Positions 47,597 through 60,631 of a stretch of 64,000 nucleotides of DNA are shown piece by piece (the stretch's first letter is position 1; each line of letters starts with the position of its first letter). Made by a program: the position numbers and the translations under genes. The DNA is from Alentia gelatinosa (Eukaryota > Annelida > Polychaeta > Phyllodocida > Polynoidae). The notes beneath the pieces are model-generated. The model was not told the DNA's origin. It did no database searches and saw only the letters and a list, made by a program, of their open reading frames with translations. The stretch covers positions 31,969,970-32,033,969 of the forward strand of contig OX465589.1 of assembly GCA_950022655.1 (NCBI GenBank), given 5' to 3'.

Positions 47597-48966
47597 GGCC
47601 TACTTAATTGGTCGCTAGTTTATGCAGCGACCTTGATATTGACTGCACTTGTTACTGATAGATTGGCCATCAACCCCTGTCTGTGCTGAGCTCCTCACTC
47701 TCAGTCGAATAGATTGATGGGCCTTACCTTACGCAGAATTTAACTGACTGTCGTCCAAATTATCATAGCCCAAGACATCTGAGGATGATGCGTACCAAAT
47801 GCGGAAATTCACTTCCCGTTGGAATATGGCCATGAAACTTTAACACCAGTTAGGGACACATATAACCTACGATCACCTAAAATATGAAGAAAATCGGCCG
47901 CTTAGATCTAACGACATTCACGTTTGAATATGGTTGTATCAAATGCTGCTCTGGTGGCCAGTGTACTGACGCTGGGTGACTATGATAAGAACTAACGTTT
48001 TAATTGACAGGTCCTGCCACCTGGTGTATTATGTGAAACCAGGTTCCTCACTACATTCATAACGCCCTTAACATGCCCTCTTCCTGTCAGACTCAGTGGT
48101 CTAGAGGTAGTGTCAGCAAGGGAAACCTATGGTTGAGAGTTCAATCCCCTTCCATGCAGAGCGGTTTTTTTTTCAAGAGTCATGGGTGAGACAGTTAGGC
48201 TGGGTGAGACAGACTCAGGCAGAGTGAGACAGACTCAGGCAGGGTGAGACAGACTCGGGAAGGGTGAGTTGAGACAGACTCAGGCAGGGTGAGACAGACT
48301 CTGGCAGGATGATGAGAGACAGACTCAGGCAGGGTATAAAAGACACGGGCAGGGCGAGATAGGCTTGGGCAGGGTGATGAGAAACAGACTTGGACAATGT
48401 GAGACAGACATGGGCAGGATAATGTGAGACAAACTGGGGCAGGGTGAGACAGAGTCAGGCAGGGTGAGACAGACTCAGGAAGGGTGAGGTGAGACAGACT
48501 TGGGCAGGGTGATGAGAGACAGACTCAGGCAGGGTATGACAGACTTGGGTAGAGCGACATAGACTTGAGCAGAGTGATGAGAGACAGACTGGGGCAGGGT
48601 GAGACAGACTCACACAGGATGAGACAGACTCAGACAGGGTGAGACAGACTCGGGCAGGGTTAGGTAATACAGACTCAGGCAGGGTGAAACAGACTCGGTC
48701 AGGGTGAAGGGAGACAGACAGAGGGAGGGTATAACAGACATGGGCAGTTTCAGGTTAGACAGACCTGGGTAGGTCGAGACAGACTGGGGCAGGGTAAGTT
48801 GAGACAGACTGGGACAGGGTGAGAAAGACATGGGCAGGATAATGAGAGACAGACTGGGGCAGGGTTAGACAGAGTCAGGCAGGGTGAGACAGACTCGGGA
48901 AGGGTGAGACAATCTCGGGCAGGGTGATGAGAGACAGACTCAGGGAGGGTATGACAGACTCGGGCA
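47597..48966. repeat. Satellite unit 25 with one beta only (1370 bp)
   Basis: No alpha: a single beta at 47597-47965, then the 220-bp segment and minisatellite. It matches 46227-47596 of unit 24 almost throughout, so it looks like a recent 1370-bp tandem duplication. A box at 48097. Confidence 0.93.
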
Positions 48967-50181
48967 GGCCTACTTAATTGGTCGCTAGTTTATGCAGCGA
49001 CCTTGATATTGACTGCACTTGTTACTGATAGATTGGCCATCAACCCCTGTCTGTGCTGAGCTCCTCACTCTCAGTCGAATAGATTGATGGGCCTTACCTT
49101 ACGCAGAATTTAACTGACTGTCGTCCAAATTATCATAGCCCAAGACATCTGAGGATGATGCGTACCAAATGCGGAAATTCACTTCCCGTTGGAATATGGC
49201 CATGAAACTTTAACACCAGTTAGGGACACATATAACCTACGATCACCTAAAATATGAAGAAAATCGGCCGCTTGGATCTAACGACATTCACGTTTGAATA
49301 TGGTTGTATCAAATGCTGCTCTGGTGGCCAGTGTACTGACGCTGGGTGACTATGAAAAGAATTTACGTTTTAATTGACAGGTCCTGCCACCTGGTGTATT
49401 ATGTGAAACCAGGTTCCTCACTACATTCATAACGCCCTTAACATGCCCTCTTCCTGTCAGACTCAGTGGTCTAGAGGTAGTGTCAGCAAGGGAAACCTAT
49501 GGTTGAGAGTTCAATCCCCTTCCATGCAGAGCGGTTTTTTTTTCAAGAGTCATGGGTGAGACAGTTAGGCTGGGTGAGACAGACTCAGGCAGAGTGAGAC
49601 AGACTCAGGCAGGGTGAGACAGACTCGGGAAGGGTGAGTTGAGACAGACTCAGGCAGGGTGAGACAGACTCTGGCAGGATGATGAGAGACAGACTCAGGC
49701 AGGGTATAAAAGACACGGGCAGGGCGAGATAGGCTTGGGCAGGGTGATGAGAAACAGACTTGGACAATGTGAGACAGACATGGGCAGGATAATGTGAGAC
49801 AAACTGGGGCAGGGTGAGACAGACTCACACAGGATGAGACAGACTCAGACAGGGTGAGACAGACTCGGGCAGGGTTAGGTAATACAGACTCAGGCAGGGT
49901 GAAACAGACTCGGTCAGGGTGAAGGGAGACAGACAGAGGGAGGGTATAACAGACATGGGCAGTTTCAGGTTAGACAGACTAGGGTAGGTCGAGACAGACT
50001 GGGGCAGGGTAAGTTGAGACAGACTGGGACAGGGTGAGAAAGACATGGGCAGGATAATGAGAGACAGACTGGGGCAGGGTTAGACAGAGTCAGGCAGGGT
50101 GAGACAGACTCGGGAAGGGTGAGACAATCTCGGGCAGGGTGATGAGAGACAGACTCAGGGAGGGTATGACAGACTCGGGCA
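48967..50181. repeat. Satellite unit 26 with one beta only, shortest unit (1215 bp)
   Basis: Single beta at 48967-49335, plus a minisatellite deletion of about 175 bp near 49820. Private change TATGAAAAGAATTTACG. A box at 49467. Confidence 0.93.
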
Positions 50182-51940
50182 GGCCTACTTAATTGGTCGC
50201 TAGTTTATGCAGCGACCTTGATATTGACTGCACTTGTTACTGATAGATTGGCCATCAACCCCTGTCTGTGCTGAGCTCCTCACTCTCAGTCGGATAGATT
50301 GACGTGCCGTACCGTACACAGAATTTAACTCACTGTCGCCCAAATTATCATAGCCCAAGACATCTAAGGATGATACGTACCAAATGCGGATATTCACTTC
50401 CAGTTAGAATTCAGCCATGAGACTTTAACACCAGTTAGGGACACATATAACCTACGATCACCTAAAATATGAAGAAAATCGGCCAATTAGATCTAACGAT
50501 ATTCGTGTTTGAATCTGGTTGTATCAAATGCTGCTCTGGTGGCCAGTGTAGGCCTACTTAATTGGTCGCTAGTTTATGCAGCGACCTTGATATTGACTGC
50601 ACTTGTTACTGATAGATTGGCCATCAACCCCTGTCTGTGCTGAGCTCCTCACTCTCAGTCGAATAGATTGATGGGCCTTACCTTACGCAGAATTTAACTG
50701 ACTGTCGTCCAAATTATCATAGCCCAAGACATCTGAGGATGATGCATACCAAATGCGGAAATTCACTTCCCGTTGGAATATGGCCATGAAACATTAACAC
50801 CAGTTAGGGACACATATAACCTACGATCACCTAAAATATGAAGAAAATCGGCCGCTTGGATCTAACGACATTCACGTTTGAATATGGTTGTATCAAATGC
50901 TGCTCTGGTGGCCAGTGTACTGACGCTGGGTGACTATGATAAGAACTAACGTTTTAATTGACAGGTCCTGCCACCTGGTGTATTATGTGAAACCAGGTTC
51001 CTCACTACATTCATAACGCCCTTAACATGCCCTCTTCCTGTCAGACTCAGTGGTCTAGAGGTAGTGTCAGCAAGGGAAACCTATAGTTGAGAGTTCAATC
51101 CCCTTCCATGCAGAGCGGTTTTTTTTTCAAGAGTCATGGGTGAGACAGTTAGGCTGGGTGAGACAGACTCAGGCAGAGTGAGACAGACTCAGGCAGGGTG
51201 AGGCAGACTCGGGAAGGGTGAGTTGAGACAGACTCAGGCAGGGTGAGACAGACTCTGGCAGGATGATGAGAGACAGACTCAGGCAGGGTATAAAAGACAC
51301 GGGCAGGGCGAGATAGGCTTGGGCAGGGTGATGAGAAACAGACTTGGACAATGTGAGACAGACATGGGCAGGATAATGTGAGACAAACTGGGGCAGGGTG
51401 AGACAGAGTCAGGCAGGGTGAGACAGACTCAGGAAGGGTGAGGTGAGACAGAGTCAGGCAGGGTGAGACAGACTTGGGCAGGGTGATGAGAGACAGACTC
51501 AGGCAGGGTATGACAGACTTGGGTAGAGCGACATAGACTTGAGCAGAGTGATGAGAGACAGACTGGGGCAGGGTGAGACAGACTCACACAGGATGAGACA
51601 GACTCAGACAGGGTGAGACAGACTCGGGCAGGGTTAGGTAATACAGACTCAGGCAGGGTGAAACAGACTCGGTCAGGGTGAAGGGAGACAGACAGAGGGA
51701 GGGTATAACAGACATGGGCAGTTTCAGGTTAGACAGACTAGGGTAGGTCGAGACAGACTGGGGCAGGGTAAGTTGAGACAGACGGGGACAGGGTGAGAAA
51801 GACATGGGCAGGATAATGAGAGACAGACTGGGGCAGGGTTAGACAGAGTCAGGCAGGGTGAGACAGACTCGGGAAGGGTGAGACAATCTCGGGCAGGGTG
51901 ATGAGAGACAGACTCAGGGAGGGTATGACAGACTCGGGCA
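50182..51940. repeat. Satellite unit 27 (alpha-beta, 1759 bp)
   Basis: Alpha CGTACACAG; beta GTCGAATAG, GATGCATACC and GAAACATTAAC. A box at 51051; tRNA-like part has CCTATAGTTG. Confidence 0.93.
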
Positions 51941-53699
51941 GGCCTACTTAATTGGTCGCTAGTTTATGCAGCGACCTTGATATTGACTGCACTTGTTACT
52001 GATAGATTGGCCATCAACCCCTGTCTGTGCTGAGCTCCTCACTCTCAGTCGGATAGATTGACGTGCCGTACCGTACACAGAATTTAACTCACTGTCGCCC
52101 AAATTATCATAGCCCAAGACATCTAAGGATGATACGTACCAAATGCGGATATTCACTTCCAGTTAGAATTCAGCCATGAGACTTTAACACCAGTTAGGGA
52201 CACATATAACCTACGATCACCTAAAATATGAAGAAAATCGGCCAATTAGATCTAACGATATTCGTGTTTGAATCTGGTTGTATCAAATGCTGCTCTGGTG
52301 GCCAGTGTAGGCCTACTTAATTGGTCGCTAGTTTATGCAGCGACCTTGATATTGACTGCACTTGTTACTGATAGATTGGCCATCAACCCCTGTCTGTGCT
52401 GAGCTCCTCACTCTCAGTCAAATAGATTGATGGGCCTTAACTTACGCAGAATTTAACTGACTGTCGTCCAAATTATCATAGCCCAAGACATCTGAGGATG
52501 ATGCGTACCAAATGCGGAAATTCACTTCCCGTTGGAATATGGCCATGAAACTTTAACACCAGTTAGGGACACATATAACCTACGATCACCTAAAATAGGA
52601 AGAAAATCGGCCGCTTGGATCTAACGACATTCACGTTTGAATATGGTTGTATCAAATGCTGCTCTGGTGGCCAGTGTACTGACGCTGGGTGACTATGATA
52701 AGAACTAACGTTTTAATTGACAGGTCCTGCCACCTGGTGTATTATGTGAAACCAGGTTCCTCACTACATTCATAACGCCCTTAACATGCCCTCTTCCTGT
52801 CAGACTCAGTGGTCTAGAGGTAGTGTCAGCAAGGGAAACCTATGGTTGAGAGTTCAATCCCCTTCCATGCAGAGCGGGTTTTTTTTCAAGAGTCATGGGT
52901 GAGACAGTTAGGCTGGGTGAGACAGACTCAGGCAGAGTGAGACAGACTCAGGCAGGGTGAGACAGACTCGGGAAGGGTGAGTTGAGACAGACTCAGGCAG
53001 GGTGAGACAGACTCTGGCAGGATGATGAGAGACAGACTCAGGCAGGGTATAAAAGACACGGGCAGGGCGAGATAGGCTTGGGCAGGGTGATGAGAAACAG
53101 ACTTGGACAATGTGAGACAGACATGGGCAGGATAATGTGAGACAAACTGGGGCAGGGTGAGACAGAGTCAGGCAGGGTGAGACAGACTCATGAAGGGTGA
53201 GGTGAGACAGAGTCAGGCAGGGTGAGACAGACTTGGGCAGGGTGATGAGAGACAGACTCAGGCAGGGTATGACAGACTTGGGTAGAGCGACATAGACTTG
53301 AGCAGAGTGATGAGAGACAGACTGGGGCAGGGTGAGACAGACTCACACAGGATGAGACAGACTCAGACAGGGTGAGACAGACTCGGGCAGGGTTAGGTAA
53401 TACAGACTCAGGCAGGGTGAAACAGACTCGGTCAGGGTGAAGGGAGACAGACAGAGGGAGGGTATAACAGACATGGGCAGTTTCAGGTTAGACAGACTAG
53501 GGTAGGTCGAGACAGACTGGGGCAGGGTAAGTTGAGACAGACGGGGAGAGGGTGAGAAAGACATGGGCAGGATAATGAGAGACAGACTGGGGCAGGGTTA
53601 GACAGAGTCAGGCAGGGTGAGACAGACTCGGGAAGGGTGAGACAATCTCGGGCAGGGTGATGAGAGACAGACTCAGGGAGGGTATGACAGACTCGGGCA
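51941..53699. repeat. Satellite unit 28 (alpha-beta, 1759 bp)
   Basis: Alpha CGTACACAG; beta GTCAAATAG, CCTTAACTTA, AATAGGAAG. A box at 52810; T run of eight. Its minisatellite has GACTCATGAAGGG and GGGGAGAGGG, shared with unit 29. Confidence 0.93.
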
Positions 53700-55458
53700 G
53701 GCCTACTTAATTGGTCGCTAGTTTATGCAGCGACCTTGATATTGACTGCACTTGTTACTGATAGATTGGCCATCAACCCCTGTCTGTGCTGAGCTCCTCA
53801 CTCTCAGTCGGATAGATTGACGTGCCGTACCGTACACAGAATTTAACTCACTGTCGCCCAAATTATCATAGCCCAAGACATCTAAGGATGATACGTACCA
53901 AATGCGGATATTCACTTCCAGTTAGAATTCAGCCATGAGACTTTAACACCAGTTAGGGACACATATAACCTACGATCACCTAAAATATGAAGAAAATCGG
54001 CCAATTAGATCTAACGATATTCGTGTTTGAATCTGGTTGTATCAAATGCTGCTCTGGTGGCCAGTGTAGGCCTACTTAATTGGTCGCTAGTTTATGCAGC
54101 GACCTTGATATTGACTGCACTTGTTACTGATAGATTGGCCATCAACCCCTGTCTGTGCTGAGCTCCTCACTCTCAGTCAAATAGATTGATGGGCCTTAAC
54201 TTACGCAGAATTTAACTGACTGTCGTCCAAATTATCATAGCCCAAGACATCTGAGGATGATGCGTACCAAATGCGGAAATTCACTTCCCGTTGGAATATG
54301 GCCATGAAACTTTAACACCAGTTAGGGACACATATAACCTACGATCACCTAAAATAGGAAGAAAATCGGCCGCTTGGATCTAACGACATTCACGTTTGAA
54401 TATGGTTGTATCAAATGCTGCTCTGGTGGCCAGTGTACTGACGCTGGGTGACTATGATAAGAACTAACGTTTTAATTGACAGGTCCTGCCACCTGGTGTA
54501 TTATGTGAAACCAGGTTCCTCACTACATTCATAACGCCCTTAACATGCCCTCTTCCTGTCAGACTCAGTGGTCTAGAGGTAGTGTCAGCAAGGGAAACCT
54601 ATGGTTGAGAGTTCAATCCCCTTCCATGCAGAGCGGGTTTTTTTTCAAGAGTCATGGGTGAGACAGTTAGGCTGGGTGAGACAGACTCAGGCAGAGTGAG
54701 ACAGACTCAGGCAGGGTGAGACAGACTCGGGAAGGGTGAGTTGAGACAGACTCAGGCAGGGTGAGACAGACTCTGGCAGGATGATGAGAGACAGACTCAG
54801 GCAGGGTATAAAAGACACGGGCAGGGCGAGATAGGCTTGGGCAGGGTGATGAGAAACAGACTTGGACAATGTGAGACAGACATGGGCAGGATAATGTGAG
54901 ACAAACTGGGGCAGGGTGAGACAGAGTCAGGCAGGGTGAGACAGACTCATGAAGGGTGAGGTGAGACAGAGTCAGGCAGGGTGAGACAGACTTGGGCAGG
55001 GTGATGAGAGACAGACTCAGGCAGGGTATGACAGACTTGGGTAGAGCGACATAGACTTGAGCAGAGTGATGAGAGACAGACTGGGGCAGGGTGAGACAGA
55101 CTCACACAGGATGAGACAGACTCAGACAGGGTGAGACAGACTCGGGCAGGGTTAGGTAATACAGACTCAGGCAGGGTGAAACAGACTCGGTCAGGGTGAA
55201 GGGAGACAGACAGAGGGAGGGTATAACAGACATGGGCAGTTTCAGGTTAGACAGACTAGGGTAGGTCGAGACAGACTGGGGCAGGGTAAGTTGAGACAGA
55301 CGGGGAGAGGGTGAGAAAGACATGGGCAGGATAATGAGAGACAGACTGGGGCAGGGTTAGACAGAGTCAGGCAGGGTGAGACAGACTCGGGAAGGGTGAG
55401 ACAATCTCGGGCAGGGTGATGAGAGACAGACTCAGGGAGGGTATGACAGACTCGGGCA
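53700..55458. repeat. Satellite unit 29 (alpha-beta, 1759 bp)
   Basis: Very close copy of unit 28, including the two minisatellite changes. A box at 54569. Confidence 0.93.
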
Positions 55459-57217
55459 GGCCTACTTAATTGGTCGCTAGTTTATGCAGCGACCTTGATA
55501 TTGACTGCACTTGTTACTGATAGATTGGCCATCAACCCCTGTCTGTGCTGAGCTCCTCACTCTCAGTCGGATAGATTGACGTGCCGTACCGTACACAGAA
55601 TTTAACTCACTGTCGCCCAAATTATCATAGCCCAAGACATCTAAGGATGATACGTACCAAATGCGGATATTCACTTCCAGTTAGAATTCAGCCATGAGAC
55701 TTTAACACCAGTTAGGGACACATATAACCTACGATCACCTAAAATATGAAGAAAATCGGCCAATTAGATCTAACGATATTCGTGTTTGAATCTGGTTGTA
55801 TCAAATGCTGCTCTGGTGGCCAGTGTAGGCCTACTTAATTGGTCGCTAGTTTATGCAGCGACCTTGATATTGACTGCACTTGTTACTGATAGATTGGCCA
55901 TCAACCCCTGTCTGTGCTGAGCTCCTCACTCTCAGTCAAATAGATTGATGGGCCTTACCTTACGCAGAATTTAACTGACTGTCGTCCAAATTATCATAGC
56001 CCAAGACATCTGAGGATGATGCGTACCAAATGCGGAAATTCACTTCCCGTTGGAATATGGCCATGAAACTTTAACACCAGTTAGGGACACATATAACCTA
56101 CGATCACCTAAAATAGGAAGAAAATCGGCCGCTTGGATCTAACGACATTCACGTTTGAATATGGTTGTATCAAATGCTGCTCTGGTGGCCAGTGTACTGA
56201 CGCTGGGTGACTATGATAAGAACTAACGTTTTAATTGACAGGTCCTGCCACCTGGTGTATTATGTGAAACCAGGTTCCTCACTACATTCATAACGCCCTT
56301 AACATGCCCTCTTCCTGTCAGACTCAGTGGTCTAGAGGTAGTGTCAGCAAGGGAAACCTATGGTTGAGAGTTCAATCCCCTTCCATGCAGAGCGGGTTTT
56401 TTTTCAAGAGTCATGGGTGAGACAGTTAGGCTGGGTGAGACAGACTCAGGCAGAGTGAGACAGACTCAGGCAGGGTGAGACAGACTCGGGAAGGGTGAGT
56501 TGAGACAGACTCAGGCAGGGTGAGACAGACTCTGGCAGGATGATAAGAGACAGACTCAGGCAGGGTATAAAAGACACGGGCAGGGCGAGATAGGCTTGGG
56601 CAGGGTGATGAGAAACAGACTTGGACAATGTGAGACAGACATGGGCAGGATAATGTGAGACAAACTGGGGCAGGGTGAGACAGAGTCAGGCAGGGTGAGA
56701 CAGACTCAGGAAGGGTGAGGTGAGACAGAGTCAGGCAGGGTGAGACAGACTTGGGCAGGGTGATGAGAGACAGACTCAGGCAGGGTATGACAGACTTGGG
56801 TAGAGCGACATAGACTTGAGCAGAGTGATGAGAGACAGACTGGGGCAGGGTGAGACAGACTCACACAGGATGAGACAGACTCAGACAGGGTGAGACAGAC
56901 TCGGGCAGGGTTAGGTAATACAGACTCAGGCAGGGTGAAACAGACTCGGTCAGGGTGAAGGGAGACAGACAGAGGGAGGGTATAACAGACATGGGCAGTT
57001 TCAGGTTAGACAGACTAGGGTAGGTCGAGACAGACTGGGGCAGGGTAAGTTGAGACAGACTGGGACAGGGTGAGAAAGACATGGGCAGGATAATGAGAGA
57101 CAGACTGGGGCAGGGTTAGACAGAGTCAGGCAGGGTGAGACAGACTCGGGAAGGGTGAGACAATCTCGGGCAGGGTGATGAGAGACAGACTCAGGGAGGG
57201 TATGACAGACTCGGGCA
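55459..57217. repeat. Satellite unit 30 (alpha-beta, 1759 bp)
   Basis: Alpha CGTACACAG; beta GTCAAATAG with CCTTACC and AATAGGAAG. A box at 56328. Minisatellite has GATGATAAGAGAC. Confidence 0.93.
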
Positions 57218-58956
57218 GGCCTACTTAATTGGTCGCTAGTTTATGCAGCGACCTTGATATTGACTGCACTTGTTACTGATAGATTGGCCATCAACCCCTG
57301 TCTGTGCTGAGCTCCTCACTCTCAGTCGGATAGATTGACGTGCCGTACCGTACACAGAATTTAACTCACTGTCACCCAAATTATCATAGCCCAAGACATC
57401 TAAGGATGATACGTACCAAATGCGGATATTCACTTCCAGTTAGAATTCAGCCATGAGACTTTAACACCAGTTAGGGACACATATAACCTACGATCACCTA
57501 AAATATGAAGAAAATCGGCCAATTAGATCTAACGATATTCGTGTTTGAATCTGGTTGTATCAAATGCTGCTCTGGTGGCCAGTGTAGGCCTACTTAATTG
57601 GTCGCTAGTTTATGCAGCGACCTTGATATTGACTGCACTTGTTACTGATAGATTGGCCATCAACCCCTGTCTGTGCTGAGCTCCTCACTCTCAGTCGAAT
57701 AGATTGATGGGCCTTAACTTACGCAGAATTTAACTGACTGTCGTCCAAATTATCATAGCCCAAGACATCTGAGGATGATGCGTACCAAATGCGGAAATTC
57801 ACTTCCCGTTGGAATATGGCCATGAAACTTTAACACCAGTTAGGGACACATATAACCTACGATCACCTAAAATAGGAAGAAAATCGGCCGCTTGGATCTA
57901 ACGACATTCACGTTTGAATATGGTTGTATCAAATGCTGCTCTGGTGGCCAGTGTACTGACGCTAGGTGACTATGATAAGAACTAACGTTTTAATTGACAG
58001 GTCCTGCCACCTGGTGTATTATGTGAAACCAGGTTCCTCACTTCATTCATAACGCCCTTAACATGCCCTCTTCCTGTCAGACTCAGTGGTCTAGAGGTAG
58101 TGTCAGCAAGGGAAACCTATGGTTGAGAGTTCAATCCCCTTCCATGCAGAGCGGGTTTTTTTTCAAGAGTCATGGGTGAGACAGTTAGGCTGGGTGAGAC
58201 AGACTCAGGCAGAGTGAGACAGACTCAGGCAGGGTGAGACAGACTCGGGAAGGGTGAGTTGAGACAGACTCAGGCAGGGTGAGACAGACTCTGGCAGGAT
58301 GATGAGAGACAGACTCAGGCAGGGTATAAAAGACACGGGCAGGGCGAGATAGGCTTGGGCAGGGTGATGAGAAACAGACTTGGACAATGTGAGACAGACA
58401 TGGGCAGGATAATGTGAGACAAACTGGGGCAGGGTGAGACAGAGTCAGGCAGGGTGAGACAGACTCAGGAAGGGTGAGGTGAGACAGAGTCAGGCAGGGT
58501 GATGAGAGACAGACTCAGGCAGGGTATGACAGACTTGGGTAGAGCGACATAGACTTGAGCAGAGTGATGAGAGACAGACTGGGGCAGGGTGAGACAGACT
58601 CACACAGGATGAGACAGACTCAGACAGGGTGAGACAGACTCGGGCAGGGTTAGGTAATACAGACTCAGGCAGGGTGAAACAGACTCGGTCAGGGTGAAGG
58701 GAGACAGACAGAGGGAGGGTATAACAGACATGGGCAGTTTCAGGTTAGACAGACTAGGGTAGGTCGAGACAGACTGGGGCAGGGTAAGTTGAGACAGACT
58801 GGGACAGGGTGAGAAAGACATGGGCAGGATAATGAGAGACAGACTGGGGCAGGGTTAGACAGAGTCAGGCAGGGTGAGACAGACTCGGGAAGGGTGAGAC
58901 AATCTCGGGCAGGGTGATGAGAGACAGACTCAGGGAGGGTATGACAGACTCGGGCA
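57218..58956. repeat. Satellite unit 31 (alpha-beta, 1739 bp)
   Basis: Alpha CGTACACAG and TGTCACCC; beta GTCGAATAG, CCTTAACTTA, AATAGGAAG. Private GACGCTAGGTG and CACTTCATTC. A box at 58087. Confidence 0.93.
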
Positions 58957-60631
58957 GGCCTACTTAATTGGTCGCTAGTTTATGCAGCGACCTTGATATT
59001 GACTGCACTTGTTACTGATAGATTGGCCATCAACCCCTGTCTATGCTGAGCTCCTCACTCTCAGTCGGATAGATTGACGTGCCGTACCGTACACAGAATT
59101 TAAATCACTGTCGCCCAAATTATCATAGCCCAAGACATCTAAGGATGATACGTACCAAATGCGGATATTCACTTCCAGTTAGAATTCAGCCATGAGACTT
59201 TAACACCAGTTAGGGACACATATAACCTACGATCACCTAAAATATGAAGAAAATCGGCCAATTAGATCTAACGATATTCGTGTTTGAATCTGGTTGTATC
59301 AAATGCTGCTCTGGTGGCCAGTGTAGGCCTACTTAATTGGTCGCTAGTTTATGCAGCGACCTTGATATTGACTGCACTTGTTACTGATAGATTGGCCATC
59401 AACCCCTGTCTGTGCTGAGCTCCTCACTCTCAGTCGAATAGATTGATGGGCCTTACCTTACGCAGAATTTAACTGACTGTCGTCCAAATTATCATAGCCC
59501 AAGACATCTGAGGATGATGCGTACCAAATGCGGAAATTCACTTCCCGTTGGAATATGGCCATGAAACTTTAACACCAGTTAGGGACACATATAACCTACG
59601 ATCACCTAAAATATGAAGAAAATCGGCCGCTTGGATCTAACGACATTCACGTTTGAATATGGTTGTATCAAATGCTGCTCTGGTGGCCAGTGTACTGACG
59701 CTGGGTGACTATGATAAGAACTAACGTTTTAATTGACAGGTCCTGCCACCTGGTGTATTATGTGAAACCAGGTTCCTCACTACATTCATAACGCCCTTAA
59801 CATGCCCTCTTCCTGTCAGACTCAGTGGTCTTGAGGTAATGTCAGCAAGGGAAACCTATGGTTGAGAGTTCAATCCCCTTCCATGCAGAGCGGTTTTTTT
59901 TTTCAAGAGTCATGGGTGAGACAGTTAGGCTGGGTGAGACAGACTCAGGCAGAGTGAGACAGACTCTGGCAGGATGATGAGAGACAGACTCAGGCAGGGT
60001 ATAAAAGACACGGGCAGGGCGAGATAGGCTTGGGCAGGGTGATGAGAAACAGACTTGGACAATGTGAGACAGACATGGGCAGGATAATGTGAGACAAACT
60101 GGGGCAGGGTGAGACAGAGTCAGGCAGGGTGAGACAGACTCAGGAAGGGTGAGGTGAGACAGACTTGGGCAGGGTGATGAGAGACAGACTCAGGCAGGGT
60201 ATGACAGACTTGGGTAGAGCGACATAGACTTGAGCAGAGTGATGAGAGACAGACTGGGGCAGGGTGAGACAGACTCACACAGGATGAGACAGACTTAGAC
60301 AGGGTGAGACAGACTCGGGCAGGGTTAGGTAATACAGACTCAGGCAGGGTGAAACAGACTCGGTCAGGGTGAAGGGAGACAGACAGAGGGAGGGTATAAC
60401 AGACATGGGCAGTTTCAGGTTAGACAGACTAGGGTAGGTCGAGACAGACTGGGGCAGGGTAAGTTGAGACAGACGGGGACAGGGTGAGAAAGACATGGGC
60501 AGGATAATGAGAGACAGACTGGGGCAGGGTTAGACAGAGTCAGGCAGGGTGAGACAGACTCGGGAAGGGTGAGACAATCTCGGGCAGGGTGATGAGAGAC
60601 AGACTCAGGGAGGCTATGACAGACTCGGGCA
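58957..60631. repeat. Satellite unit 32 (alpha-beta, 1675 bp)
   Basis: Shares GTCTATGCTG, CGTACACAG, TTTAAATCACTG, the minisatellite gap and GACTTAGACAGG with unit 23, 14.8 kb away. The A box at 59826 is changed to TGGTCTTGAGG, losing the invariant A. Confidence 0.93.
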
